The notes: generated by a model from the sequence alone, not told the origin. Counted from the first letter of the stretch, positions 52,434-61,993 are shown. The stretch: 64,000 bases of DNA from Luteimonas colneyensis (GCF_014836665.1 NZ_JACSQJ010000006.1:156285-220284), one strand, 5' to 3'. A program made the numbers and translations.

Positions 52434-53142
52434 CCGCCTTCAGGGTCAGGTCGATGTGGTCCTTGCCATCCCGGCGCTGCAGCACGCGCGCCGGCACCGG
52501 CAGCCCGTCCACCACCCAGGCGATGATCTCGCGCTTGCCGTCGCGGCGCACCACGCGGGTGGCCTCGTGCGACTTGCCGCCGACCCGGACCTGTTCGGTG
52601 CCCTCGACCTGGAAACGCTGGCGCTTGACGCGACCGTCCTCCACCAGACGGTAGTCCAGCGGCTTGCCGGCGGCGACGTCGCGCACCAGCACCAGGTTCA
52701 TCAGCATGCCGTCGAGGTCGCCTGCCTGCAGCTTCACCGGGCCGGCCCGGTCTTCCTTCACGTCGCCGGACCAGCGCGCCTCGCCGCGCTCCCAGTCGTA
52801 GTCGGCCTTCACGGTCTTGCGCTTGACCAGCATCGCCGCCAGGCCGCTGGTGCCGCGCTGGCTGTCGGTGCTCTCCAGCGGTCGCCACTGGTCGCCGTCG
52901 ACCTCGAACACCGTGCTTTGCACGAGCTCCGCGCCCATGCCGCCGATGTCGATGCGGTATTCCCAGCGGTCCGGCCCGGTGCTGGCCAGGCTCATCTTCG
53001 CCGTTGCCTCCATGCCCATGTAGTTGGCCTGGTAGTCGGCGCTGAAGGGCTCGACCGCGAACGCGGGCGCCGGGCCGAGCGCCATGGCGGCGACGGCGAT
53101 GGTGGCCGCGGCGCGGCGGCGGAACGACTTCATGTTCGACAT
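52426..53142 (-). CDS. DUF3108 periplasmic protein, copy 2
   Basis: 238 residues with a signal peptide (about 1-29). The mature part is a DUF3108 beta-barrel-like domain: [78 protein letters not shown] and [33 protein letters not shown]. No function is established for the family. It begins directly after the stop of a paralogous gene (TAG then ATG), so the two arose by tandem duplication and are co-expressed. Confidence 0.85.
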
Positions 53143-53937
53143 CTAGCGAGCTCCTTCATATGCGACCAGGCGCAGGTCGATGGCGTCTTCGCCATTCTCG
53201 CGCTGCAGGATCCGGACGGGCGTGGGCACGCCGCGCGCCACCCAGAAGATGGTTTCATCATTGCCGCCGTTGGTGCGTGAAACACGCATGGCGTCGTACG
53301 AGAGGCCGTCGACCTCGACGTACTCGGTGGTTTCGGCCACCGCGTACTGGTGGTCGCGCACTCGGCCGCCATCGACGAAACGGTAGCGCAGGCGGCGACC
53401 CGGCGCGGCGTCGCGCACGATGGCCAGGTTGATCAGCAGGCCGCTCTTGTCGCCCTCGAGCAGGGGCACGGGTTGCCTGCGCGCCTCCTTGATGTCGCCG
53501 CTCCAGCGCGCGACGCCGGCGTTCCAGTCGTATACGCCCTCGACGTGGCGGCCCATGAACAGCGCCTTGCGGCGCGTGTCCTGCCGCAGCGGGCGGTAGT
53601 CGCCGCCGGCCTCGTCGAACAAGGTGCCCTGGTCGATGTCCAGTCGCACCCAGCGGGCGAGCCCGCGGGTGCCGGTGATGTCGAGGTCGATGCGCCAGAG
53701 CCCGCTTTCGCGCGCCAGGCGCATGCTGGCGGTGCCCGCGGGCTTGCCGCCGTTCCAGGCGTCGTAGGTGGCGAGGAAGGGTTCGAGCGCGACGGCTGGG
53801 GCGGCATCTTCGCCGGCCTGCGCGGGCGCAGGATCCGGCGCTGCCGTGGACGGCAGCGGGGCGTCCGCGGCCAGCGCCGGCAGGATGGCCAGTGCGGCGG
53901 CGAGCATCGTCGACAGGAGGCGGGGGGCGGTCTTCAT
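53143..53937 (-). CDS. DUF3108 periplasmic protein, copy 1
   Basis: 264 residues: signal peptide (1-23), then an Ala/Pro-rich spacer (24-50) and the DUF3108 domain: [81 protein letters not shown] and FWVARGVPTPVRILQRENGEDAIDLRLVAYE. Closely parallels the next gene motif by motif but is clearly diverged. It starts 10 bases after the purN stop, so it is likely read with purM-purN. Function unknown. Confidence 0.85.
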   Translation of the reverse strand: MKTAPRLLSTMLAAALAILPALAADAPLPSTAAPDPAPAQAGEDAAPAVALEPFLATYDAWNGGKPAGTASMRLARESGLWRIDLDITGTRGLARWVRLDIDQGTLFDEAGGDYRPLRQDTRRKALFMGRHVEGVYDWNAGVARWSGDIKEARRQPVPLLEGDKSGLLINLAIVRDAAPGRRLRYRFVDGGRVRDHQYAVAETTEYVEVDGLSYDAMRVSRTNGGNDETIFWVARGVPTPVRILQRENGEDAIDLRLVAYEGAR

Positions 53938-53947
53938 GCCGCCGGGA

Positions 53948-54613
53948 TCATGCCGGCAGGCGGTTGGATGCCAGCTGAAGCGGCGCCGCGAGTAGCTTGC
54001 CGTCGAGCTCCACCACCTCGTCGCGGAGGACGATGCGGCCCGCGCAGAGCAGCTGCAGGCTCGCGACCAGCAGCGGATGCTCGGTGTCGAGCACGCGCGC
54101 GGCCAGCGCGTCGGCATCGTCGCCGTCGAGGACCGGCACGCGCGCCTGGGCGATGACCGGGCCGCCATCGAGGTCGGCGGTCACGAAGTGCACGCTGGCG
54201 CCGTGCTCGGGTACACCCGCGGCGAGGGCGCGCGCGTGCGTGTCCAGGCCCTTGAAGTCCGGCAGCAGCGACGGGTGGATGTTGATGATGCGCCCGGCCC
54301 AGGGCGCCAGCGCCGCGGCGCCCAGCAGGCGCATGTAGCCGGCGCAGACGACGACGTCGGGCCGCACCGACGCGACCTCCGCGAACAGCGCGGCGTCGAA
54401 TTCGTCGCGGCCGGCGAAGTCGCGCGGACGCAGGGCGCGGGCGGGGATGCCCGCCGCGCGCGCGCGCGCGAGTGCGAACGCCGCGGGCTTGTCGCCGAAG
54501 ACGCCGGCCACCTGCGCGTGCAGCCGCCCGTCATCGATGGCATCCAGGATCGCCTGGAGGTTGCTGCCGCGGCCCGAGGCCAGCACGGCCAGGCGCGGCG
54601 TCGCGTCGGCCAC
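53948..54613 (-). CDS. purN: Phosphoribosylglycinamide formyltransferase
   Basis: Adds the formyl group from 10-formyl-THF to GAR in purine synthesis. 221 residues: LAVLASGRGSNLQAILDAI, VVCAGYMRLLG, IINIHPSLLPDFKGLDTHARAL (catalytic Asn and His), and GASVHFVTADLDGGPVIAQ (catalytic Asp). Start is taken as GTG at 54613 (VADATPRLAVLASG), five bases after the purM stop; no ATG is available in the conserved N-terminus. Confidence 0.95.
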   Translation of the reverse strand: MADATPRLAVLASGRGSNLQAILDAIDDGRLHAQVAGVFGDKPAAFALARARAAGIPARALRPRDFAGRDEFDAALFAEVASVRPDVVVCAGYMRLLGAAALAPWAGRIINIHPSLLPDFKGLDTHARALAAGVPEHGASVHFVTADLDGGPVIAQARVPVLDGDDADALAARVLDTEHPLLVASLQLLCAGRIVLRDEVVELDGKLLAAPLQLASNRLPA

Positions 54614-54618
54614 GGCGT

Positions 54619-55665
54619 TCAGCCGATGCGCACGCGCGCGGCGTCGCCGCTGGCGGGCACCACCGAGCCGATGGTCCAGTGCGCCAGCGACAGCGCGTCC
54701 AGCGCCGCGCCCACGGCACCCACGCGCGACGGGTCGACTGCCAGCACGAAGCCGATGCCGCAGTTGAAGGTGCGCCACATTTCCTCGCGCGCCACCGCGC
54801 CCTCGCGCTGCAGCCAGTCGAAGACCGGCGGCATCACCCAGGCAGACGCGTCGATGTCCAGGCCCAGGCCTTCGGGCACCACGCGGATGATGTTTTCGGT
54901 CAGGCCGCCGCCGGTGATGTGGGCCATGGCGTGGATCGACGCGCCCTCGGCGCCGCGCAGCAGCTCCAGCACCGGCTTCACGTACAGCGCGGTGGGCGCC
55001 ATCAGCGCGTCTTCCAGGCGCACGCCGCCGAGGTCGGTGTCGCCGGGGCGGCCGGCGCGGTCGTAGATGCGGCGGACCAGCGAATAGCCGTTGGAATGTG
55101 GGCCGCTGGAGGCGATGCCGATGAGCACGTCGCCGGCGGCGACGCGGCCGCCGTCGCGCAGCTCGGACTTCTCCACCGCGCCGACGGTGAAGCCGGCCAG
55201 GTCGTATTCGCCCGGGCCGTACATGTCCGGCATTTCGGCGGTCTCGCCGCCGATCAGCGCGCAGCCGGCCAGCTCGCAGCCCTTCGCGATGCCGCCGACC
55301 ACGGCCACGGTGGTGTCGATGTCGAGCCTGCCGGTGGCGAAGTAGTCGAGGAAGAACAGCGGCTCGGCGCCCTGCACCAGCACGTCGTTCACGCACATGC
55401 CGACCAGATCGATGCCGATCGTGTCGTGGCGGCCGAGCTGCTGCGCCAGCTTCAGCTTGGTGCCGACGCCGTCGGTGCCCGAGACCAGCACCGGCTCGCG
55501 GTACTTGCCCGACAGGTCGAACAGGGCGCCGAAGCCGCCCAGTCCGCCCATCACCTCGGGCCGGAAGGTGCGCTTCACCAGCGGCTTGATGCGCTCGACG
55601 ACTTCATTGCCCGCGTCGATGTCGACGCCGGCGTCCCGGTAGGTCAGGGGAGTGGGGCTGGTCAC
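54619..55665 (-). CDS. purM: Phosphoribosylformylglycinamidine cyclo-ligase
   Basis: Closes the imidazole ring in purine synthesis (AIR synthetase). 348 residues: [91 protein letters not shown] and [19 protein letters not shown] at 55665 is preferred over an ATG at 55695 because a -10-like TAAAAT overlaps that ATG and because the family begins at the [12 protein letters not shown] segment. Divergent from the DUF2066 gene. Confidence 0.95.
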   Translation of the reverse strand: MTSPTPLTYRDAGVDIDAGNEVVERIKPLVKRTFRPEVMGGLGGFGALFDLSGKYREPVLVSGTDGVGTKLKLAQQLGRHDTIGIDLVGMCVNDVLVQGAEPLFFLDYFATGRLDIDTTVAVVGGIAKGCELAGCALIGGETAEMPDMYGPGEYDLAGFTVGAVEKSELRDGGRVAAGDVLIGIASSGPHSNGYSLVRRIYDRAGRPGDTDLGGVRLEDALMAPTALYVKPVLELLRGAEGASIHAMAHITGGGLTENIIRVVPEGLGLDIDASAWVMPPVFDWLQREGAVAREEMWRTFNCGIGFVLAVDPSRVGAVGAALDALSLAHWTIGSVVPASGDAARVRIG

Positions 55666-55775
55666 GGTGGCTCGCAGGCGCGGGGAAGCCGCCATTTTAG
55701 CAGTCCCGGGGGCGCCTTCATGGACGCGGCGCGGCCCGTGCGGCACCATTCCCCGCTGATACGGTCCCGGGAACG

Positions 55776-56846
55776 ATGATGCCCAAGGCGTTGCTGCTCA
55801 CGCTGCTCCTCGCACTCCTGCCCGCCGGCTGGGCCCAGGCCCAGCGGGTCGAGGGTGATCGCGCGGGCGCCAGCGGCCTGTACGAGGCCGAGGTGGCGGT
55901 CGGGAGCCAGGCCGAATCCGCGCGCCAGTCCGGCTTCCAGCGCGCGCTGGCCCAGGTGCTGGGCAAGCTCTCCGGCGATGCCGGGGTCGCCCGGCGCCCG
56001 GGCGTGGCCCGCGAGCTCCGCCGCGCCGGCGATTTCGTCGAGCACTACGACTACCGCCAGGACGAGGGACGCTCGGCCGCCGGCTCGCCGACCTACACCA
56101 CGACGCTGGTGGTGCGCTTCCGCAGGGACGACGTGGATGCCATCGCCGGTGCGCTGGGCCTGCCGGTCTGGCCCGAGCCGCGCCCGAAGCCGGTGCTGTG
56201 GCTGGCGATCGATGACGATACCGGGCCGCGGCTGGTGGCCGTGGGCCAGAACAACGTCGCCCGGCCGGTGCTGGACCGGGCGCAGGAGCGCGGCTTCCGC
56301 CTTGGCCTGCCGGGCGGCAGTGCCGCCGAGCGCGCGGCGGTGGGCGCGATCTGGCGCGGCGACTCCGCCGCGGTGGCGCGCCTGTCGGCCCGCTACAGCC
56401 CGCCGATGCAGCTGATCGGCAAGCTCTACCGGTCTGGCGGTGGCTGGAAGGCCGACTGGACCTTCGTCGACAACGGCCGCGTGCTCAAGACCTGGTCGGA
56501 AGAGGGTGCGCAGGCGCGCCGGGTCATCGCCTCGGGCGCCGACGGCGCCGCCGACGCCCTGGTGCGCCGCTACGCGAAGGCGAGCAGCGTCGGCGAACCA
56601 GCGATCGAGCGCGTGGTGGTCACCGGCATCCACAGTGCGAACGACTACGTGCGCCTGGCGTCGTGGCTGCAGTCGACCTCGGTGGTGCGCGGGCTGCGTC
56701 CGCTGCGGGCCACGCCCGACAGCCTCGAGCTCGAGCTCGACCTGCTGACCGGCCTGGCGGGGTTCCGCCGGGTCCTCGACGACTCCGTGCTGGTCGAATC
56801 CGGCGCCAACATCGAGGGCCTGCCGCCCGAGTTCCAGCTGCGCTGA
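55776..56846 (+). CDS. DUF2066 domain protein
   Basis: 356 residues with a signal peptide (1-22, cleavage after AQA), so periplasmic. Body: [34 protein letters not shown], a typical DUF2066 start, then a middle Rossmann-like region ([15 protein letters not shown]) and a C-terminal region with [27 protein letters not shown]. The family has no assigned function but is conserved next to purM and hda in Xanthomonads and relatives. A second ATG lies one codon after the first. hda follows 49 bases downstream. Confidence 0.88.
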   Translation: MMPKALLLTLLLALLPAGWAQAQRVEGDRAGASGLYEAEVAVGSQAESARQSGFQRALAQVLGKLSGDAGVARRPGVARELRRAGDFVEHYDYRQDEGRSAAGSPTYTTTLVVRFRRDDVDAIAGALGLPVWPEPRPKPVLWLAIDDDTGPRLVAVGQNNVARPVLDRAQERGFRLGLPGGSAAERAAVGAIWRGDSAAVARLSARYSPPMQLIGKLYRSGGGWKADWTFVDNGRVLKTWSEEGAQARRVIASGADGAADALVRRYAKASSVGEPAIERVVVTGIHSANDYVRLASWLQSTSVVRGLRPLRATPDSLELELDLLTGLAGFRRVLDDSVLVESGANIEGLPPEFQLR

Positions 56847-56895
56847 GGCCCGGGATGGAGTGTCCACCGGGGGCGGCGTACCGCCGCGGCGGCGC

Positions 56896-57591
56896 ATGAG
56901 CCGGCAGCTGCCGCTGGCGCTGCGCTACCCGCCCGACCAGCGCTTCGACACCTTCGTCGGCGCCCCGCCTGGCGCCCTGGCGCAGCTGCGGGCGCTGGCC
57001 GCGGGCGATGGCGACTGGCTCTACCTCGACGGCGCCGCGGGCACCGGCAAGACCCATCTCGCGCTGGCGGCCTGTGCCGAGGCCGAGGCGCAGGGGCGCA
57101 GCGCCGCCTACCTGCCGATGGCCGCCGCCGCCGGGCGCATGGGCCAGGCCCTGGAATCACTGGACGGCATGGGGCTGGTGGCGCTGGATGGCCTCGAGGC
57201 GATCGCCGGCGATCGCGGGGACGAAGTGGCCCTGTTTGACTTCCACAACCGCGCGCGCGCGGCCGGCATCGGCGTGCTCTATGCCGCGGTCGCCGCGCCG
57301 GCCTTGCTGGCCCTCGGACTGCCGGACCTGCGCTCGCGCCTGGCGCAGTGCGCCCGGGTGGCGCTGCTGCCGCTGGACGACGATGGACGGGCGGACGTGC
57401 TGCGGCTGCGCGCGCGCCGGCGCGGCCTGCAGTTCGACGAGGCCGCGATCGCGTGGCTGCTGAAGCGGGCCGGGCGCGACCTGGCCGGGCTCACCGCCCA
57501 GCTCGACGCCCTGGACCGGGCCTCGCTGGCGGCCCAGCGCCGGGTGACGGTGCCGTTCCTGCGCGAGGTCCTGCGACACGCGGGCGGCTGA
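56896..57591 (+). CDS. hda: DnaA regulatory inactivator Hda-type protein
   Basis: DnaA-like AAA+ protein that promotes hydrolysis of DnaA-bound ATP after initiation. 231 residues with no DNA-binding domain: LPLALRYPPDQRFDTFVG at the N-terminus (the QLPL clamp-binding motif that targets the sliding clamp), Walker A LDGAAGTGKTHLALAAC, Walker B-like LVALDGLEAIAG, sensor 1 and sensor 2 region LKRAGRDLAGLTAQLDALDR. The ATG at 56896 gives MSRQLPLALRYP. Convergent with rnk. Confidence 0.92.
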   Translation: MSRQLPLALRYPPDQRFDTFVGAPPGALAQLRALAAGDGDWLYLDGAAGTGKTHLALAACAEAEAQGRSAAYLPMAAAAGRMGQALESLDGMGLVALDGLEAIAGDRGDEVALFDFHNRARAAGIGVLYAAVAAPALLALGLPDLRSRLAQCARVALLPLDDDGRADVLRLRARRRGLQFDEAAIAWLLKRAGRDLAGLTAQLDALDRASLAAQRRVTVPFLREVLRHAGG

Positions 57592-57618
57592 CGCGGCCCG
57601 CGCGGATGCCGCGGTGGC

Positions 57619-58029
57619 TCAGCGGTGGAGTTCGCCGGCGCGTTCGGGCTGGTAGGTGACTTCCTCGATCAGCACCTTGACGGCGCCGCCGCCCGGCTTC
57701 GGCCATTCCATCTCGTCGCCCTGCGACAGGCCCAGCAGCGCGCTGCCCACCGGCGCGAGCACGGAGATGCGGTCGGGGCTGCCGTCGGCGTCGCGCGGAT
57801 AGACCAGGGTGAGCTTGAAGGTCTCGTCCGGACCGACGCGGAAGCGCACGGTCGAATTCATGGTCACCGTGGTCGGCGGGATGTCCTTGGGCGCGACCAC
57901 GTCGGCCCGCAGCAGCTCGGCCTCGAGCGCCTCGCGGCCGGGGAAGGTGCCGTCGGGGAGGGACTCGAGCAGGCTCTCCAGCCGCTCGGCATCCAGCGTC
58001 GAGATGGTGATCTTGGGTCGGGTGTTCAC
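57619..58029 (-). CDS. rnk: Rnk / GreA-like nucleoside diphosphate kinase regulator
   Basis: 136-residue protein of the Rnk family, an RNA-polymerase-binding protein related to the GreA C-terminal domain: KITISTLDAERLESLLES, ELLRADVVAPKDIPPTTVTMNSTVRFR, and LAPVGSALLGLSQGDEMEWPKPGG. Starts at GTG (58029) with AGGAGA nine bases upstream. A strong hairpin (58054-58114) lies in its leader. Confidence 0.92.
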   Translation of the reverse strand: MNTRPKITISTLDAERLESLLESLPDGTFPGREALEAELLRADVVAPKDIPPTTVTMNSTVRFRVGPDETFKLTLVYPRDADGSPDRISVLAPVGSALLGLSQGDEMEWPKPGGGAVKVLIEEVTYQPERAGELHR

Positions 58030-58053
58030 GCGTGCGTCTCCTGCAATGCGCTT

Positions 58054-58114
58054 GCCGCCAGCAACGCGCCCCGGCGACGTTTCGCGGCGGCCGGGGCGCG
58101 GGTGGGCTGGCGGC
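58054..58114 (-). promoter_or_regulatory. Large hairpin in the rnk leader
   Basis: Outer arms GCCGCCAGC (58054-58062) and GCTGGCGGC (58106-58114), inner arms CGCGCCCCGGC (58065-58075) and GCCGGGGCGCG (58090-58100), a 14-base loop, and a small internal loop. All 20 arm pairs are exact. It is 25-85 bases before the rnk GTG and 45 bases after the M15 gene's stop. There is no T-run, so it could be a regulatory leader structure or mark the end of the upstream message. Confidence 0.6.
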
Positions 58115-58158
58115 GATGGTGTTCGTTGCCGTCAATGTAGCGGCAGCGGGCCGCGATC

Positions 58159-58977
58159 TCAATCGGTTCGCGCGCTCCCGTCGTGGCGCCAGTGCCAGGG
58201 CTCGTGGACGATGCCGTGCGGATTGCCGCGCGGGTAGCTCATGGTGAAGCCGAGGCCGCCCGCGTTGGCCTGGAGCCAGGCGAAGGCGGCCGTGTCCTCG
58301 AAGGATTCCTCGGCGGCCGGCTCGCCCGGAGCGCTGATGTCGATGGCGCGGCCGGAATGGTGTTCCGACCAGCCCGGGGCGGCGTTGACCGCCAGGATCT
58401 CGTCGATGGACTGGCCGCGGGCCAGCTTCCGCTGGACGATCCCGGCCTGGTGGTCATGGCTGCGATAGCCGGAGACCGCTTCCAGCACGACGCCGTCGCG
58501 GGCCGCCGACTCGACCAGGTGGCGCCAGCCGCGCGCGGCGTCGGCGCGCAGCCACAGCGCGCGCCCGTAGCGGTCGCGCCCGGCCCAGGCCAGCCAGGCC
58601 GGTTCCGCCTCCAGGGCCAGTCCCGTGCGCCCGGCGTAGGCGTCGCCGTCGATGCCGAGCACCTCCAGCCATCCGGCCAGCCGGGTGGTGGGCAGGGTGG
58701 GTACGGCGTCGATGCCGGCGCGCAGGGCCGGATGCCGCGGGCGGGCGAGGACGCGCAGGGCCGCGTCCAGGCCGGGTTCGCGCGCCAGCCGCGGCACCAG
58801 CGGCCGCAGTCCCTCGGGCAGGTCGGCGGCGAGCAGGACGCCGTCGCGCTTGCGCCTCAGCACGGCGCGCGCGCGCGCCAGCATGCGGGCGTCGCGGTTG
58901 CCGCGCGCGCGCAGCACGCCGCCCGGCCACAGCTCGATGTCCGGGGTGTTGGCGAGGATGGGGTCGCGGCCGCGCAT
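58159..58977 (-). CDS. D-alanyl-D-alanine carboxypeptidase, M15B type
   Basis: 272 residues. The C-terminal 140 residues are a VanY/M15B metallopeptidase: AVSGYRSHDHQ, the zinc motif SEHHSGRAIDIS (His and Asp ligands) and VHEPWHWR (catalytic Glu and third His). The N-terminal 120 residues are Arg/Leu-rich and I do not recognise them. No signal peptide is seen from the ATG at 58977, which is odd for a peptidoglycan enzyme; either export is unusual or it acts on cytoplasmic muropeptides. Followed by rnk. Confidence 0.88.
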   Translation of the reverse strand: MRGRDPILANTPDIELWPGGVLRARGNRDARMLARARAVLRRKRDGVLLAADLPEGLRPLVPRLAREPGLDAALRVLARPRHPALRAGIDAVPTLPTTRLAGWLEVLGIDGDAYAGRTGLALEAEPAWLAWAGRDRYGRALWLRADAARGWRHLVESAARDGVVLEAVSGYRSHDHQAGIVQRKLARGQSIDEILAVNAAPGWSEHHSGRAIDISAPGEPAAEESFEDTAAFAWLQANAGGLGFTMSYPRGNPHGIVHEPWHWRHDGSARTD

Positions 58978-59048
58978 GGCGACAGGCTAGCCGCTGATGG
59001 TGCGACGCGCCATCGCGCGGAGGCGCGCGGCTGTTGCGACCGGTCGGC

Positions 59049-59231
59049 TCATTCCCCGCCCTGCGCCCGGCCGCCGCCGCGTCCGGGCAGGCGGCCGGCC
59101 TTGCGCAGGGCCTCGCGCAGGACGTACTCGATCTGCGCGTTGGCGCTGCGCAGCTCGTCCTCCGCCCAGGCCTGCACCGCGGCCAGGATCTCGGCGTTGA
59201 TGCGCAGGGGATAGGCCTTCTTTTCAGGCAT
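59049..59231 (-). CDS. Arc-like ribbon-helix-helix DNA-binding protein
   Basis: 60 residues: [43 protein letters not shown]. The YPLRI strand, followed by helix A and the [15 protein letters not shown] helix B, is the Arc/MetJ fold (compare RSVNSEIYQRV in phage P22 Arc). It should bind DNA as paired dimers on short repeats spaced about one helical turn. The gene is 36 bases after the SPFH gene and in the same operon, whose promoter carries two TGATATC copies 11 bp apart; autorepression is the likely role. Gly/Arg-rich tail (residues 48-60). Confidence 0.87.
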   Translation of the reverse strand: MPEKKAYPLRINAEILAAVQAWAEDELRSANAQIEYVLREALRKAGRLPGRGGGRAQGGE

Positions 59232-59267
59232 GGCGGCTACCACGGCGGCGTCCGGGCGTGGCCGCCA

Positions 59268-60134
59268 TCAGTACAGCGAGCCGGAATTGACCACCGGCTG
59301 CGCGCCGCGGTCGCTGCACAGCACCACCAGCAGGTTGCTGACCATCGCCGCCTTGCGCTCCTCGTCGAGCTGGACCACGCCACTCTTCTCGAGTTCGGCC
59401 AGCGCCATCTCGACCATGCCGCAGGCGCCGGCGACGATCCGCGCGCGCGCCGCCACCACCGCATTGGCCTGCTGCCGCTGCAGCATCGCGTGGGCGATCT
59501 CGGGTGCGTAGGCGAGGTGGCTGATGCGCGCTTCCAGCACGTCAACGCCGGCCGAGGCCAGGCGCTCGTCGAGGTGTCGCTTCAGCTCGCCGGAGATCTC
59601 GACCGGATGGCTGCGCAGCGACATCTGGCCCTCCTCGTGCTGGTCATAGGGATAGCTGGTGGCCATGCCGCGCAGCGCCGCTTCCGACTGGATGTGCACG
59701 AAGCTCTCGTAGTCATCGACGTTGAACACCGCCTCGGCCGAGTCGACCACCTTCCAGACGATCACCGCGGCGATCTCGATCGGGCTGCCGTCGAGTTCGT
59801 TGACCTTGAGTTTGCCGCTTTCGAAGTTGCGGATGCGCAGCGACACCTTTCGCTTCGCATAGAACGGGTTGCTCCAGCGCAGGCCGTTGTCGCGCACGGT
59901 GCCGACGTACTTGCCGAACAGGCTCAGCACCGCCGACTGGTTGGGCTCGACCATGTACAGGCCGAGCAGGCAGAAGAGCGCGATGGCGCCTACGACGATC
60001 GGGGCGGCCAGCGGGACGCCGGCGCCGTCGCCCGCGATGGACCGGAAGAGCGCCCAGCCGCTGGCCAGCACGACGGCGAACAGGACCAGCAGCACCGGGA
60101 TGCCGGGCAGGGAACGGACGGGGTTTTCCTTCAT
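59268..60134 (-). CDS. SPFH/band 7 membrane protein
   Basis: 288 residues. Two N-terminal membrane helices (about 12-30 and 45-61) followed by an SPFH/prohibitin domain (about 62-220: [112 protein letters not shown] in spaced parts) and a coiled, helical C-terminus. Such proteins form membrane scaffolds and may mark lipid microdomains or guard proteases. The ATG at 60134 has GGAGAG nine bases upstream. Operon with an Arc-like regulator. Confidence 0.9.
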   Translation of the reverse strand: MKENPVRSLPGIPVLLVLFAVVLASGWALFRSIAGDGAGVPLAAPIVVGAIALFCLLGLYMVEPNQSAVLSLFGKYVGTVRDNGLRWSNPFYAKRKVSLRIRNFESGKLKVNELDGSPIEIAAVIVWKVVDSAEAVFNVDDYESFVHIQSEAALRGMATSYPYDQHEEGQMSLRSHPVEISGELKRHLDERLASAGVDVLEARISHLAYAPEIAHAMLQRQQANAVVAARARIVAGACGMVEMALAELEKSGVVQLDEERKAAMVSNLLVVLCSDRGAQPVVNSGSLY

Positions 60135-60170
60135 CGGTCTCTCCGTTAGCAGGAAGGGTGCACGGATAAA

Positions 60171-60199
60171 GTGATATCTGAATGATATCAATCAGTCAA
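60171..60199 (-). promoter_or_regulatory. Promoter and operator of the SPFH-Arc operon
   Basis: Minus strand TTGACT (60194-60199), exact 17-base spacer, TATCAC (60171-60176). Two TGATATC copies (plus strand, 60172-60178 and 60183-60189), spaced 11 bp, lie in the spacer and over the -10. The arrangement is that of an operator for a ribbon-helix-helix repressor such as the one encoded by this operon. Confidence 0.7.
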
Positions 60200-60264
60200 G
60201 TGCGGGACGCTCGCCCGCGCGTCTCTGCCAAGATGTGCGCCCGCCCCTCTGGAGCCGCCCACCG

Positions 60265-60699
60265 ATGACAGGCCGCGACGGCTATGCCGTGTTCCTCTTC
60301 CCGCAGGCGCTGGAAGCGCTGGGCGATGCCATCAAGCCGTACATCCAGGACAACCCGGCGGTCGGGCCGCACGTCGCCTGCGACGAGATCGATACCGCCG
60401 GGGCGCTGATCGAGATGACCCTGAAGGGGCGGATGCCCACGGGCGAATACGTGGACCTCGAGCTGATGGTGCCGTCATCGATGGTGCGCATGATCGTGTC
60501 GCGGCAGAGCGGCGGCGTGTTCGGCTTCGGTCCGCGCAGCTACGAGGCCTCCGCGCCGCCGCCGGTGCTGCCCACCGTCGGAGCGTCGGCGCGGCCCGCC
60601 GAGGCCCCCGCAGAGGCCGTGCCCGACAGCGCCGCCGCGGGATCGCCGGCGGTGGAGGACGAGCCCCCCGGGGACGCCGCCGGCAAACCGGCGCCCTGA
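60265..60699 (+). CDS. Conserved hypothetical protein
   Basis: 144 residues that I do not recognise. The first 95 are an ordered domain with mixed helices and strands (YAVFLFPQALEALGDAIKPYI, VACDEIDTAGALIEMTLKG, YVDLELMVPSSMVRMIVSR); the last 45 are disordered Ala/Pro/Glu-rich. No signal peptide or membrane helix, so cytoplasmic. The ATG at 60265 with GGAG about ten bases upstream is the best start. It is divergent from the SPFH operon and shares its 130-base control region, so the TGATATC repeats could affect it as well. Confidence 0.72.
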   Translation: MTGRDGYAVFLFPQALEALGDAIKPYIQDNPAVGPHVACDEIDTAGALIEMTLKGRMPTGEYVDLELMVPSSMVRMIVSRQSGGVFGFGPRSYEASAPPPVLPTVGASARPAEAPAEAVPDSAAAGSPAVEDEPPGDAAGKPAP

Positions 60700-60760
60700 C
60701 GCCGCGCCATGGAGGTCGCGCCCGTCGCCGGATGCCCTCCGGTGCGTCTGGACGGCGCCC

Positions 60761-61993
60761 TCAGTCGGCCAGGTCCACCCAGACCAGGCGATGGTCGGTG
60801 CCGTCGACGATGTCGGCACCGTCCGCGCCGGGCGCCGGCCAGTACACGCCGGCATCGAGCAGCCGGAACCCGGTCGACGGCAGCGCGTAGTCCAGTCGCA
60901 GCGGCCCCACGCGCGGCCCGAAGTCGCCGGTGGCGTGCGCCACGTCGCCGCGACGGCCGGGCCTGTGCGCGCCTTCCGCGTGCGCCGCGCCTTCGCTGCG
61001 CGGCGTGGCCGAGCGCAGCACGCGCGGGTGCTCGAGCAGGTCGACGATGGCCTGGTGGCGGCCGTCGCCGTCGGCGGGATCGTTGTTGAGGTCGCCGAGG
61101 ACGACGAAGCGCGCGTCGGCGCCGAGTCCACCGCAGCGGCCGGCGTCATCGCAGAGCCAGGAGAGGTCGCCGGCGCCCACGTACTCGGTCCACAGCCGGA
61201 TCTCGTCGTGGTTGCGCGCGCCGTTGCGGTCCTCGGGGCCGTCGAACACCGGCGGCGTCGGGTGCGAGGCCAGCACGTGCACCGTGCCCAGCGGCGTGCG
61301 CACCGGCACGTCCCAGTGCGACTTCGACGACAGCCGCAGCTTCGACCAGGTCGCGTCGTCGTGCCAGGGCGCACCGGTGGCCGGATCGACCGGGCGCGCG
61401 GCGCCCGGCATCGCAGCCCACGGCAGCCGCTGGAAGGTGCGCGCCGCCGCGGCATCGATCGGGTGCATCGACAGCAGCAGCATGCCGTACTGGCCGGGAT
61501 GCAGCCCGTAGCCCCAGGCGTCGTTGCCGCGCGCGCGCGCGCCGGCGGCGTCTTCGCCTTCGACCGGTCCCGATGCGGCGACATGGCCGCTGCGGTCGAG
61601 GTCCAGGCCGCTGGGGACGCCGGTGTTGACCGGCGCGAAGTAGCGGTACGGATAGCGCAGCGCGGCGCCGCCGCCGGCCTGCGGCACTTCCAGGTAGTCG
61701 CGCTGGAAGGCGTCCGCGGCGCGGCCGGTGGGGTCGTGGTCGAACTCGTTGACCAGCACCACGTCGGGGCGGACGCGCTGCAGCACCGCGGCCACCTTGC
61801 GCGCGTTGGTGTCGCCGGATTCCAGGCGTCGCAGCAGGCCGCCGGCTTCGTCGGAGTAGAGCGAGGCGTTGTAGGTGGCGACGCGGAGGGTGTGGTCTGG
61901 GGTCATGGCCTGGCCGGGATCGCCGTGGACGTTGACGCGCACGCAGCCGGCGAGCAGCGCGCAGCAGAGCAGCGCGAGGAGGCGGCGGCTCAT
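60761..61993 (-). CDS. Endonuclease/exonuclease/phosphatase-fold lipoprotein
   Basis: 410 residues. Lipoprotein signal with lipobox LLAGC (Cys about 17). The rest is an EEP-fold (DNase I/phosphodiesterase) domain: [21 protein letters not shown] (metal-binding Glu), [33 protein letters not shown] (catalytic Asp-Asn) and [11 protein letters not shown] (catalytic His). Likely anchored in the envelope and acting on nucleic acids or phosphoesters outside the cytoplasm; the substrate is unknown. Starts inside the stop of the transferase gene (ATGA). Confidence 0.88.
   Translation of the reverse strand: MSRRLLALLCCALLAGCVRVNVHGDPGQAMTPDHTLRVATYNASLYSDEAGGLLRRLESGDTNARKVAAVLQRVRPDVVLVNEFDHDPTGRAADAFQRDYLEVPQAGGGAALRYPYRYFAPVNTGVPSGLDLDRSGHVAASGPVEGEDAAGARARGNDAWGYGLHPGQYGMLLLSMHPIDAAAARTFQRLPWAAMPGAARPVDPATGAPWHDDATWSKLRLSSKSHWDVPVRTPLGTVHVLASHPTPPVFDGPEDRNGARNHDEIRLWTEYVGAGDLSWLCDDAGRCGGLGADARFVVLGDLNNDPADGDGRHQAIVDLLEHPRVLRSATPRSEGAAHAEGAHRPGRRGDVAHATGDFGPRVGPLRLDYALPSTGFRLLDAGVYWPAPGADGADIVDGTDHRLVWVDLAD

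Noticed and set aside
53948..55396. 482-codon frame that could suggest a purM-purN fusion
   Set aside because: The upstream part is an out-of-frame reading of purM; purM ends with its own stop at 54619 and purN starts at GTG 54613.
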